A stretch of DNA of 64,000 nucleotides. It comes from Chitinophaga pendula (GTDB lineage Bacteria; Bacteroidota; Bacteroidia; Chitinophagales; Chitinophagaceae). Below, in pieces: positions 37,124-47,100 of the stretch (the first letter of the stretch is position 1; every line of letters begins with the position of its first letter). The stretch is from the NCBI RefSeq assembly GCF_020386615.1, contig NZ_CP077769.1:6373501-6437500 (forward strand), written 5' to 3'. Under the pieces are notes generated by a model. The model was not told the DNA's origin. It was given only the letters and a program-made list of their open reading frames with translations, and made no database searches. The position numbers and the translations under genes were made by a program.

Positions 37124-38737
37124 ATGGAAGAGGCAAGGCAAAACGTAAATAGTAATCGTATTGATAGTTATCTCACATCCGGAGTGCACAACAGCTACTG
37201 GCTGGAAACGCTGCCGACATTAGAGTATGCACCGTTGCAAACTCATGAGGAAACAGATGTAGTGATTGTAGGCGGTGGTATAGCTGGGATCACGATCGCT
37301 TACCGGTTATCGCAGCTGGGATATAAAGTTGTAGTGGTGGAAGACGGCAGTATCGGCAGTGGAGAAACAGGACGTACCACTGCACACCTGGTAGCAGCCC
37401 TGGATGACAGGTATATGGAATTAGCAAGGATATTCGGTAAGGATACAACTAGAGAAATCGTCGCCAGTCATAACGCAGCGATAGATTTTATTGAGGCGAC
37501 AATCCGGGAACTGTTATTGGATTGTGAGTTCAAACGCGTACCTGGATACTTGTTCCAATACGAGATAGAACAGACAGACATTATTCAACAGGAGTTTATC
37601 GCGGCAAAGGATGCGGGACTTACGGTATCATTGTGCGATACTGTTCCTGGACTAAAAATGCCTACCGGACCAGGTATCCTATTTGAAGAACAAGCCAGGT
37701 TTCATCCAATGAAGTATCTGCATGGACTTTGTGCTGCAGTGATCAATATGGGCGGCCGGATTTATACAGGCACACACGCCGCGGAGATAGACAGTAACGG
37801 GATCATAACAGCAGAAGGGCATGCAGTGAAAGCCAAACACGTAGTGATAGCGACTAACACCCCCGTAAATAACAAATACACGATCCACTTGAAGCAGTTT
37901 GCCTATCGCACCTACGTAATAGCTAGCCCGGTGCCGAAAGGAAGTGTACCGGATGCGCTATGGTGGGATACTGGTGATAAAAAAGCCAACAGCGACATTC
38001 CCCCGTATCATTATGTCCGGCTACAACCTTACAATGAACAGTATGACCTGTTGATCTGCGGCGGGGAAGATCATGCCACAGGATTAGCGTTTGCACAACA
38101 GGTGGCAGAGGAAGACAGGTATGCATTATTGGAGAGATGGATGAGAGCACGTTTCAATACTGGAGAAATCGTTTTTAAATGGTCGGGACAAGTAATGGAA
38201 CCCATGGATTCACTGGCATACATCGGCCGTAATCCCGGAGACAAAGAGAATGTATATATCGTCACCGGCGATTCCGGCAACGGCATGACACATGCTACCA
38301 TAGCAGGACTGATGATACCGGAAATGATTATGGGAAACAAACCTCGCTGGGAATCGATATACGATCCGGCAAGAGCCAAGATCTTTAAATCCGGCAAGAC
38401 CTGGCTTAAAGAATTCGCGGGTGGTTTTTTTGAGTATTTGCGCGAATATCCCAGGGATGCAGAGAAAATATCGCTTTCGTCCATACCCGTCGGAGAAGGT
38501 CGTATCGTCGCACTGAATGGCAAAAAGTACGGTATATATAAAGACGAACATCATATGCTACATGTAGTAGAAGCAAGTTGTACGCATTTGCAATGCATTG
38601 TGAAATGGAATAATGATGAAAAAAGCTGGGATTGCCCCTGTCACGGGAGCCGTTTTACCTACGAAGGAAAAGTGATTAATGGACCGGCGAATCAGGCATT
38701 GCAATACTTCAGGGAGCCCGAGCCGGCGATTAAATGA
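37124..38737 (+). CDS. FAD-dependent oxidoreductase with C-terminal Rieske domain
   Basis: A 537-aa DAO-family oxidoreductase joined to a Rieske [2Fe-2S] domain. The FAD-binding motif is VVIVGGGIAGITIAYRLSQLG (from about residue 46, in two parts) followed by GETGRTTAHL. The Rieske ligands are Cys486/His488 (CTH) and Cys504/His507 (CPCH, followed by GSRFTYEGKVINGPA). This layout is known from B. subtilis YhfW-like proteins, whose substrate is unclear. No signal peptide is seen, so it is cytosolic. The DJ-1/PfpI gene begins 41 bases downstream, suggesting a shared stress-related operon. Confidence 0.92.
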   Translation: MEEARQNVNSNRIDSYLTSGVHNSYWLETLPTLEYAPLQTHEETDVVIVGGGIAGITIAYRLSQLGYKVVVVEDGSIGSGETGRTTAHLVAALDDRYMELARIFGKDTTREIVASHNAAIDFIEATIRELLLDCEFKRVPGYLFQYEIEQTDIIQQEFIAAKDAGLTVSLCDTVPGLKMPTGPGILFEEQARFHPMKYLHGLCAAVINMGGRIYTGTHAAEIDSNGIITAEGHAVKAKHVVIATNTPVNNKYTIHLKQFAYRTYVIASPVPKGSVPDALWWDTGDKKANSDIPPYHYVRLQPYNEQYDLLICGGEDHATGLAFAQQVAEEDRYALLERWMRARFNTGEIVFKWSGQVMEPMDSLAYIGRNPGDKENVYIVTGDSGNGMTHATIAGLMIPEMIMGNKPRWESIYDPARAKIFKSGKTWLKEFAGGFFEYLREYPRDAEKISLSSIPVGEGRIVALNGKKYGIYKDEHHMLHVVEASCTHLQCIVKWNNDEKSWDCPCHGSRFTYEGKVINGPANQALQYFREPEPAIK

Positions 38738-38778
38738 TGGTAGTAAACAGTATTAATCAACATAAAAAAATACGTGTT

Positions 38779-39330
38779 ATGGAAAAGCAATTGAGTAACA
38801 AGAAAGTGGCAATACTGGTCGCTAATGGTTTTGAAGAATCAGAATTTACACAACCGCTGGAAGCATTAAAAAATGCGGGGGCACAGGTAGAAGTGGTATC
38901 GTTAAAAAGCGGAAAAGTAAAGGCATGGGCAGAAAAGGATTGGGGTGGAGAATATGAAGTAGATGTAACAATAGACCAGGCAAATGCAAAGGATTATGAC
39001 GCCTTAGTATTGCCAGGGGGTGTAATGAATCCGGATTTCCTTCGCGTAAATGCAGATGCAGTAAGTTTTGTAGGGGGCTTTTTTGACGACAGCAAACCCA
39101 TAGCGGCTATCTGTCACGGCCCTTGGACCTTGATAGAAACAGGAGAATTGAAAGGAAAAAGAATGACCTCCTACCCTTCTATCAAAACAGACCTGATCAA
39201 TGCCGGGGTGGATTGGGTAGATGAAGAAGTCGTGGTAGACAACGGACTGGTTACCAGCCGCAATCCCAATGACTTACCTGCATTCTGTAAGAAAATGGTG
39301 GAAGAGATCGCGGAGGGCATACATGCCTAA
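38779..39330 (+). CDS. DJ-1/PfpI family protein (type 1 glutamine amidotransferase-like)
   Basis: A 183-aa protein of the PfpI/YhbO branch of the DJ-1 superfamily. The nucleophile elbow is AAICHGPW with Cys112 and His113; VAILVANGFEESEFTQPLEA opens the fold and DALVLPGGVMNPDFLR is the conserved middle strand. Members act as stress-induced chaperones, glyoxalases or deglycases; which applies here is not visible. The start at 38779 (MEKQLSNKK) is chosen over an upstream ATG at 38734 that overlaps the FAD/Rieske gene. It ends shortly before a hairpin terminator. Confidence 0.92.
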   Translation: MEKQLSNKKVAILVANGFEESEFTQPLEALKNAGAQVEVVSLKSGKVKAWAEKDWGGEYEVDVTIDQANAKDYDALVLPGGVMNPDFLRVNADAVSFVGGFFDDSKPIAAICHGPWTLIETGELKGKRMTSYPSIKTDLINAGVDWVDEEVVVDNGLVTSRNPNDLPAFCKKMVEEIAEGIHA

Positions 39331-39394
39331 AAAAAGAGTAGGAAAAAAATAGCTGGCGAGCAAAACAGCTACATAAATATTTTCTCTAGTCAAC

Positions 39395-39432
39395 AACGGT
39401 TCATGGTGTATACAACATCATGGACCGTTTTT
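39395..39432 (+). terminator. Hairpin terminator after the DJ-1/PfpI gene
   Basis: An 11-bp stem (39395-39405 with 39419-39429, one G-T pair) followed by a T-run that overlaps the stop codon of the convergent rlpA gene. Confidence 0.65.
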
Positions 39433-39799
39433 AGTTTTTAGGCTTTTTATAACGTATTTCTACTGGTGCGACACCTGTACTTATCATCCCCAGCTGCCTG
39501 GCTGCCTTTTTAGAAAGATCAATAATACGCCCGTCTACAAATGGCCCCCTATCGTTGATGCGCACTTTGATGGACCTGCCATTGGCCAGGTTAGTCACTT
39601 TTACTTTAGTACCGAAAGGTAAGGTACGGTGTGCCGCCGTCTTCCTTCCTTGCCGGAATATTTCCCCATTAGCGGTACGTCTACCCTGGAACTTATCGGC
39701 ATAAAAAGAGGCTTTACCAGTTTGGGTAACCTTTCTGGCACAGGATGTGGTGCATAGCAACGTGATGATAGTCAGGAGAAATAAATAAAATGCCTTCAT
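39431..39799 (-). CDS. rlpA: RlpA-like septal ring lipoprotein
   Basis: A 122-aa lipoprotein with a signal sequence and lipobox (TTSC, Cys20) followed by one double-psi beta-barrel domain. [20 protein letters not shown] and the catalytic-type [19 protein letters not shown] are the family motifs. RlpA proteins bind or cleave peptidoglycan glycan strands lacking stem peptides. The C-terminal SPOR domain of larger RlpA proteins is absent, so septal targeting is not certain. It is divergent from poxB. Confidence 0.9.
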   Translation of the reverse strand: MKAFYLFLLTIITLLCTTSCARKVTQTGKASFYADKFQGRRTANGEIFRQGRKTAAHRTLPFGTKVKVTNLANGRSIKVRINDRGPFVDGRIIDLSKKAARQLGMISTGVAPVEIRYKKPKN

Positions 39800-39941
39800 A
39801 CAGGATAGAGAATTTAGGATAAAAATAAGGCATAATTCTTCAATCGGATAGCTATTGGAGAGATATGAACAAATAGCTGTTATCTACGTTAGATATTCAT
39901 TCGCCAACAGATCATATTCCGGAAAAAATAAACCTCAATAT

Positions 39942-41675
39942 ATGGCAACAGTAGCAGAGCAATTAGTAGAAATGCTGGTAGCAGCAGGGATCAAAAGAAT
40001 CTATGCTGTGACTGGAGATAGTTTAAATCATGTGAACGATGCCGTTCGCAGAGACGGACGGATCAAATGGATACATGTAAGGCATGAGGAAGTCGGGGCC
40101 TATGCTGCCGGTGCGGAAGCAGAATTAAATGGATTGGCTTGTTGTGCCGGCAGTAGCGGGCCGGGACACGTACACCTGATCAATGGCTTATACGATGCAC
40201 ACAGGGCAGGGGCTTCCGTACTGGCGATTGCGTCTACCTGTGCCACCAAAGAATTTGGTATGGGTTATTTCCAGGAAACCAACACCATAAAGCTGTTTGA
40301 TGACTGTAGTTGTTATAATCAGATCGCTACGACAGCAGAACAACTACCCAGGATGTTACAGGCAGCCTTACAACATGCGGTTCACCAGCGGGGTGTGGCG
40401 GTGCTGGGATTACCGGGCGATGTGGCTGCTTCCGAGGCTGCAGAGGCTGAAACAGCCACTCTCCTGTACAGACCTCAGCCAGTCATCCGCCCGTCTGACG
40501 AAGAGTTGCAGCAGCTGGCTAGCTTGTTAAAGGAAGGCCGGAAAGTGGCCATATTCTGCGGCATAGGAGCCAGTGATGCACATGATGAAGTAGTACGCCT
40601 GGCCGCCTTGCTGAAAGCGCCGGTAGCCTACTCTTTCCGTGGTAAAATGAGCATCCAGTACGACAATCCTTACGAAGTAGGAATGACCGGATTACTGGGC
40701 CTGGCATCTGCTTATAAGGCCATGCATGAAGCAGAGGTATTGCTGCTGTTGGGAACGGACTTCCCTTACACACCTTTCATGCCTGCCAAGGCAAAGATCA
40801 TACAGGTAGAGATTAAACCGGAACGGTTGGGACGACGGGCTAAACTCGAGATGGGCCTCTGCGGGCAGGTAAAGGATACCTTACATGCCCTGCTTCCCTT
40901 ACTGACAGAACAATCCTCCCGCGAATTCCTGGAGGAGATGCTGGAATTTTATAAGGAAGTTAAACAACGACTACAGGCATATGTGGAAGACAAAGGAAAG
41001 GAAAATGCGATCAGCCCGGAATATGTCGCTACGGTGATTAGCCAGCTGGCGGCCCGGGATGCCATCTTTACGGTCGATACGGGCATGACCAATGTATGGA
41101 CGGCCCGTTACCTGGAAGCGACCGGCAAGCGGGTGTTATTAGGCTCTTTTAATCATGGTTCTATGGCGAATGCCATGCCGCAGGCGATAGGTGCCGCACT
41201 TGCCGCGCCAAGCCGGCAGGTCGTCGCGCTCTGTGGCGACGGAGGCATCAGCATGCTGCTGGGCGACCTGATGACCATCATCCAATATCAGCTACCTATC
41301 AAAGTGATCGTATTCAATAATCAGTCGCTGGGAATGGTAAAACTGGAAATGGAAGTAGCAGGACTACCCGACTGGCAGACAGACATGGTAAACCCCGACT
41401 TTGCAAAACTAGCCGCCGTCATGGGTTTTACTTCCTATGCCATTCATCAGCCGGAAGAAGTAGAACGTACGCTGGAAATGGCACTGAAGCAGGATGGCCC
41501 CGTGCTGGTAGAAGTAAGGACTAATCCTAATTCATTGGCAATGCCTCCTAAGGTAGAATTCAGCCAGATGAAAGGATTTGCGTTGTGGATGGGCAAACTG
41601 ATACTAAGCGGACGATATGAAGAAGTGTTTGATGCCGTAAAGTCCAATTATAAACATATACGGGACGTATTATAA
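39942..41675 (+). CDS. poxB: Thiamine-dependent pyruvate:quinone oxidoreductase (PoxB-like)
   Basis: A 577-aa ThDP/FAD enzyme, close to the E. coli PoxB length (572), that oxidises pyruvate to acetate and CO2 and passes electrons to membrane quinone. Motifs are GIKRIYAVTGDSLNHVNDAV near residue 15, the catalytic Glu in IHVRHEEVGAYAAGAEA, GSSGPGHVHLINGLYDA, and the ThDP/Mg2+ site LCGDGGISMLLGDLMTIIQYQ (in two parts) followed by VIVFNNQSLGMVK. The C-terminal part resembles the PoxB membrane-binding segment only weakly. Pyruvate oxidase and acetolactate synthase are related alternatives. The ATG at 39942 fits the family start; the frame runs upstream to 39855. Confidence 0.9.
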   Translation: MATVAEQLVEMLVAAGIKRIYAVTGDSLNHVNDAVRRDGRIKWIHVRHEEVGAYAAGAEAELNGLACCAGSSGPGHVHLINGLYDAHRAGASVLAIASTCATKEFGMGYFQETNTIKLFDDCSCYNQIATTAEQLPRMLQAALQHAVHQRGVAVLGLPGDVAASEAAEAETATLLYRPQPVIRPSDEELQQLASLLKEGRKVAIFCGIGASDAHDEVVRLAALLKAPVAYSFRGKMSIQYDNPYEVGMTGLLGLASAYKAMHEAEVLLLLGTDFPYTPFMPAKAKIIQVEIKPERLGRRAKLEMGLCGQVKDTLHALLPLLTEQSSREFLEEMLEFYKEVKQRLQAYVEDKGKENAISPEYVATVISQLAARDAIFTVDTGMTNVWTARYLEATGKRVLLGSFNHGSMANAMPQAIGAALAAPSRQVVALCGDGGISMLLGDLMTIIQYQLPIKVIVFNNQSLGMVKLEMEVAGLPDWQTDMVNPDFAKLAAVMGFTSYAIHQPEEVERTLEMALKQDGPVLVEVRTNPNSLAMPPKVEFSQMKGFALWMGKLILSGRYEEVFDAVKSNYKHIRDVL

Positions 41676-41683
41676 GCAGACGG

Positions 41684-41786
41684 GGGCTGTCTCAAAAATA
41701 ATTTTTACCCGATTTTATTCGGGTACTTGGAGAGAAATTTCATATATACAATACTCAAGCCCTTCAGATTACTTTTGAGACAGCCC
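41684..41786. mobile_element. 103-bp MITE-like element with 14-bp terminal inverted repeats
   Basis: GGGCTGTCTCAAAA (41684-41697) is exactly inverted as TTTTGAGACAGCCC (41773-41786). Inside is a smaller hairpin ACCCGA-N6-TCGGGT (41707-41724). Ends of the form GGGCTGTCTCAAAA are found on Bacteroidota insertion sequences, so this is probably a non-autonomous remnant. No clear target duplication is seen and no transposase is encoded. It lies between convergent poxB and tamL, where it could also end transcription. Confidence 0.6.
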
Positions 41787-41811
41787 TGTCAATAACATGT
41801 ACAAATACGTA

Positions 41812-44112
41812 TTAGAACGGATACCCGATCGCAATATTAAGCACTAGATTCTCCTTCCTCCATTCAGGATCTCCGAAGCGGATATCTTTAAATACCCACC
41901 GCTCTTTTTCCGGCAGCCAGGGCTTACGCAGTGGGAATGCCAGGTCGAAACGGACTACCACAATGGATGCGTCGATACGTAAACCAGCTCCGGCACCTAC
42001 TGCTATCTCACTGGTAAAACGGCTGGTTTTAAACTCAGAGCCGGGCTTACTATCCACCTCATTCCGCAGCCAGATATTACCTGCATCTACGAAAACAGCG
42101 GCATTCACCACGCTCGCGATATGCATCCTTAGTTCTGAGTTGAATTCCAGTTTAACATCACCGGCCTCATTGGCGAGGAACAGGTTAGTAGTATCATTAT
42201 GATAAGATCCTGGTCCCAGGGTTCTTGCACGGAACGCGCGGATACTGCTGCTCCCACCGGTAAAATACTGTTTGATAAAAGGCAATGACTTGGAGTTCCC
42301 GTAAGGGATACCATAACCGGCAAAAAGGCGGTTCACCCAGGTCATTCCTTTACTCAGTTTCCAATAGTGTCTGCCTTCTGCTCCAAAGCGAACAAACTGG
42401 GCGAAAGGATTACCAAATATCTGGCGGGCGGTATCTCCTTTCTTCGGAACGATAAGACCAGCCAGGTTACCGGATACATCTACATTACCACTCAGGTAAA
42501 ACCCATGTATCTTTTCAGCAGATTGATTATTGTAGGTGATCGTATAGTTACTTCCCAGGATGAACTGTTTGGAGATGGCATTACGTTGTGCCGGGTCTAC
42601 CTTTAATATACTGTCGTAAGCTGCCGTTGTTTTGGTAGGAAGTACATAGGTGATGGCGATGGGGGCCAGGTTATGCTCCAGGAAGGCCGATTTTTTCCAG
42701 AGGTATTGCAGCTGTACGGTATAAGCGTTCAGGTTGTACAGGTTAGCCCGGCTGAACAGTTCATAGCTGCCACTGATACGCGTACGGGGTACATAAGGTG
42801 TGCGCAGGTTGACGTTCTGAAAGAACGGAATGAAAAACCTGGGCATGGTCACGGATAGCTCCCCTTTCAGGCTATAAGAATTGGTGCTAGCCTGTTGGCT
42901 GCGGCCACCTGTCTGCCACTCCATACCGCCGGAAAGTGCCAGTTCCAGTAAGTTAGCTGCGTGCAGCCAGTTACGGTTACGGGCCGTGACCCGGATCTCG
43001 GAGCCGACGAAGTTGTTGGATTTGGAGGTACCCCTTAGCTCCGCCTGTAGCGAGCGACGCGGATAGGGCGTCAGGTAGAAATTGGCATTCAATTTATTAC
43101 TGTCGCGTACAGGCCGGAACTGGCCCCTTACAAACTTGAAAGTACCCAGATTCACCAACCTTTGCAGGGTGATATTATGCGCACTCAGTCGATAAAGACT
43201 ATCAGGCTTCAGGAACACAGAGCGTTCGAACACCTCGGGTTTGAACTTTTTCTGCGGATCTACCAGGTTCAGTCCTTTATATACCACCGTGTCCCCCGTC
43301 GTAGCGCTGGAATCTGCTTCCAGCGAATAGCTGGGATACAGGGTAACATTTTTCATGGTGTATTTGCGCCGCGCGATACCTGGTGTCGTCTCTTTGACCT
43401 TCACGTACAGGTCCACAAAGCCCTGGTTGGTGCTGTCTACTTCTACTAGCAGGTAGTCCTGCGTGAAATAGTAATAGCCCAGTTCTTTCAGCCAGAGATG
43501 TATGCGCTGACGTTCTGCCTTGACACTGTCGAGGCTATACGGTTTTTTAACGATCAGGGAGGAGTTAACGGCAGTCTGTGCCACTGTTTTACCCAGTTCG
43601 CTGCTATCGGTTTCGTAGGTGACGCTTTTGATATAATAACGTTGATCCGGGGTAGCCGTATAGATACCAGCTGCTTTCTTTTCCCCGCTGTTCTTTATGG
43701 CAGAAGTTACGGTTCCCTTGAAGTACCCGTTGTCTACCAGGTATTGCTCCAGCACGTTGGCGGTATAATCGGGTTTTGCCTGACTCAGGAGTACAGGCGG
43801 CTCTCCCCACTTTTTACGCAGGAGGTAGTTAAGTCCCTTTTTACCTGGTTTGGGTTCTTTTCCCAGGTTATACAGCCAGAGTTTGATGGGCATGCCAAAA
43901 AAGCGGCGGTTAGGCGCAGGGCGTACCCTCTTGTCGAGGCCGGATTTAAGGGAAGAATAATCTTTCGGTTTTTTCCCTTCCCACTTGACGGTAGTACCTG
44001 TGTACAGGCGGTCTCCTTCGGGCACACTGCGGGTAGTACTGCACGCATGCAGGAAGAGAGCGGCACAGGCCGTCAGGAGGATAGTGGAGATATGTTTCGT
44101 TGTAGATCGCAT
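41812..44112 (-). CDS. tamL: TamL: lipoprotein-type BamA/TamA family outer-membrane protein
   Basis: A 766-aa Omp85-family protein. A signal sequence ends in a lipobox (LHAC, Cys24), which marks the Bacteroidota TamL variant of TamA. POTRA-like repeats occupy about 40-340 (YLVDNGYFKGTVTSAI, IHLWLKELGYYYFTQD) and a 16-strand barrel domain follows, with GYGIPYGNSKSLPFIKQYF, SSSIRAFRARTLGPGSYH (the conserved loop-6 RxR-type segment) and the C-terminal strand NLVLNIAIGYPF. With TamB it moves lipids and/or barrel proteins between membranes. tamB lies 9 bases upstream, so the two form an operon. Confidence 0.92.
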   Translation of the reverse strand: MRSTTKHISTILLTACAALFLHACSTTRSVPEGDRLYTGTTVKWEGKKPKDYSSLKSGLDKRVRPAPNRRFFGMPIKLWLYNLGKEPKPGKKGLNYLLRKKWGEPPVLLSQAKPDYTANVLEQYLVDNGYFKGTVTSAIKNSGEKKAAGIYTATPDQRYYIKSVTYETDSSELGKTVAQTAVNSSLIVKKPYSLDSVKAERQRIHLWLKELGYYYFTQDYLLVEVDSTNQGFVDLYVKVKETTPGIARRKYTMKNVTLYPSYSLEADSSATTGDTVVYKGLNLVDPQKKFKPEVFERSVFLKPDSLYRLSAHNITLQRLVNLGTFKFVRGQFRPVRDSNKLNANFYLTPYPRRSLQAELRGTSKSNNFVGSEIRVTARNRNWLHAANLLELALSGGMEWQTGGRSQQASTNSYSLKGELSVTMPRFFIPFFQNVNLRTPYVPRTRISGSYELFSRANLYNLNAYTVQLQYLWKKSAFLEHNLAPIAITYVLPTKTTAAYDSILKVDPAQRNAISKQFILGSNYTITYNNQSAEKIHGFYLSGNVDVSGNLAGLIVPKKGDTARQIFGNPFAQFVRFGAEGRHYWKLSKGMTWVNRLFAGYGIPYGNSKSLPFIKQYFTGGSSSIRAFRARTLGPGSYHNDTTNLFLANEAGDVKLEFNSELRMHIASVVNAAVFVDAGNIWLRNEVDSKPGSEFKTSRFTSEIAVGAGAGLRIDASIVVVRFDLAFPLRKPWLPEKERWVFKDIRFGDPEWRKENLVLNIAIGYPF

Positions 44113-44121
44113 TCCTTGCTG

Positions 44122-47100
44122 TTAACGCTTTTTCTTTTTTGATTTTTTCTTCTCTTTCTGCAGATCGTCGGCAATTTCCTTATCTTTTCTGCTACGGCGG
44201 AAGATTTCCCGGAATTCGTCATAATCCATTACGATCATGAACGCTACACCGGTTTCTACCACCTGGCCCTGTACAATGGTCTCTGTAGCATTACGCTGGT
44301 AGATCCTTACACGATAGCGCCCATCGGCCGTAAGCTGGTATTCTGCAGAGATATCCCCTACGAGGGAGCTGGTGTTTTGTTGTGCCTGGCCCTGCAACAT
44401 GATATTAGAACCCACTGATACCGTTAACCGGTCGTTGAAAAGGCGTTTCGATACCCCCACATTGAGATTGGTGCTCTCCTGGGCAGAGCCGGTGGAATAA
44501 TCCTGCCTGCTTTGCAGGTCGAAGTTGATATCTACTCCTTTGATCAGGTTACCGGCCAGGTTATTCAACTGCTGGGAGAGTATTTTACTTACACTCTGGC
44601 GGGCGGCTTGCTCTACTCCACCTCCGCCACTGAGAGCGGCCATCGGATCATCCGGAATGAAGCTGCCCAGAACAAGTAAGCCCATTACCTGTTTATTCAG
44701 TTCTGAGGTTACCTGGTTGATCTGTTTGAGGCGGTTATATACACTACCACCGAAGGCGTTACGCTCTCTCTCCGGCATATCCAGCCGGAAGGAGATATCC
44801 GGTTTGGCAAGGTTACCTTTGATCATAAGGTATACTTCGAATGGCAGCCGTTGTTTGTATTTATTGCGGTCGGTCTCGTTCATATTGCCCAGTTGATCTG
44901 CTACCAGGTCCATCGCCTGGGCGTTGGCAGTATACTTGGCAGTAATGTCGAGGTCTGCATCCATTGCGTCACCGTTGAAGGTGATCACACTTCCTTTTAC
45001 AATATCGAAAGAGCGTTTGATGAGTTGGTTCAGCGACATCTCATATTTACCCTCTTGCAGCTCATACCGGCCGGTGAGGCTCATCTTGCTGCTGGGGTCC
45101 AGTGTAGCGTTGATGTTGGCCGTACCTTTTGCCTCTACGAAGTCACCGTTTTGCGGATCGATGATCATCTTGATGGTAGAGGCCGGGGTAATCTCGGCGT
45201 TACCGGAGAATATGATGCCTTTGAGACGGGGATTCTGGAAACGGGTAGTATCCTGGTTGGTGATCAGGGAGGAATCGATAGGATTGTCCTTATCGACGAA
45301 TACGATCACGCCTTCCCTTTCTGATACACCCGGATCGCTGGAAGGCATGGACACGGTCACTTTAGATTTATCACGCAGGGTCACGGAGACATCTACACGA
45401 GGCAGATCCAGGGTGCCCCTGATCTTTGCCTTGGCGTCGATGAAAGCGGGGCCGTATATCCACTGGTCCTGGCTTTTTTGTTCACCCAGCGCCATAAAAT
45501 CCTCTGCATTTACATCCAGCAGGAATTGGAAATTGGAGAAGTCGTTGGTCTGGATCTGCCCATTTACTACCAGTTCATTGTTAAGGCTGTCGGCGATCAC
45601 CAGCTTATTGAGGGTAATGCCTTTTTGATCGAAGAGCAGCGTTTCATCCGGCAGTCTTAAGGTAGAGCCGATGTAGGCTATATTTCCGCCTGCATCGTTG
45701 AAATGGAGTTTACCGTTGACCTGTGGTTTCGAAGGGGTACCGGCAACTGTAAATTGCCCATCCATGCTTCCTTGCATCTGGGTAACCTGGCCGAAGGTAA
45801 AGGCTTCCAGTGAGGCCATATTGAGCTTGGCAATATCTACGTTGGCGTTGATGGTGCTGTCGTAGGTACCTTCGATATTGATGTTATTGTCATTGCCGCT
45901 CAGATTGGCGGCCAGTTTGTATTGGTTCGGCTGAGGTGTTTGTACATCTGCTTTCAGGATACCCAGTTTGGAGCCCCGGAAGGTGAGGCTGTCGAGTTGG
46001 ATATTGGCAGCGATCAGCGGTGATTTGTCCAGGTTACGGGCGGTAGCTTCGCCATTCAGGATGCCGGTGGCCAGCAGCGTGTCCGCGGCCAGCAACCCGG
46101 TGATGGTAGACAGCTGGAAGTCTTTGATCTGGGCATTTACGGCAGGGAAGGTAGTACTGTCCGACTGGGTTACCAACGCGATAGACTGTTCCTTATACGA
46201 TAGTTTGAGATGGGCGCTGTCAGGCAGGCCATCGCGCAGGCGTACGATATTATGCTCTCCTACATTCCATTTCAGGCGGTTGAGCAGCAGGTCTGGTTTA
46301 ATGCTGAGTTCCATTACGTTGGCCGGCAGGAAGGACAGTAAGCCGCCGACCTGATACTTGGGCGCATGTTTATTGTCTTCCAGCAGCAGGTCCCAGTCGA
46401 GTTTTCCGGCAACAGCATTTGCTTTCAGCTCGGTATGGTGTAATGGTGCCAGCGGATGTTGCAGGCGGGCGATTGAAATATCGGCCTGCAGGAGGCTGTC
46501 TTCTATACTGGCTTTCAGCTGCAGGCTGTCTATCAGCAGAGAGTCGTACCGTACTTTAGGCAGGGAGGCATTTATCCAGAGCAATGCGCTGTCTGAATTG
46601 AGACGGCCTTCCATGACCAGGGGTGTTTCCATACGCAGACCGGGCAGCAGGTCCTGCAGGCTGCGGGGCCACGAAATAGCCGCATTCCAGGCCAGTAATT
46701 GCCCGGAAGGGATCTTCACTATCCTGGCAGTATCCGGTGGCTGAATCGGGCGCATAATGAGTTTGCTGAAGGCATCTCCTACTTTGGTATAGTCAATGTC
46801 TCCGCTAGCGTTTAGGAACCCGAAAGGTCCTTTCAGCGAGATGTATTGCAGGCTATCCCTTTTGGCATCGAGTGATACGGTGTCGAGAGGGAACACCTGG
46901 CCTTTGGTAGCGACCTGGATACCGGTGATGAGCGCCTGGCCCTGGATGTTACGGGGTTCGATGCTCGGAAAGTCTGCATTCAGATCGGCTTTGAGTACGA
47001 AAGGAGCTGCATACCAATGGGTGGCGTAGAGGTCTGCTTTTTCAATCTGCAGGTGGGCAACCAGTTCGCGCAGCGTGGTATCGGCCAGGACGCCGGCGAT

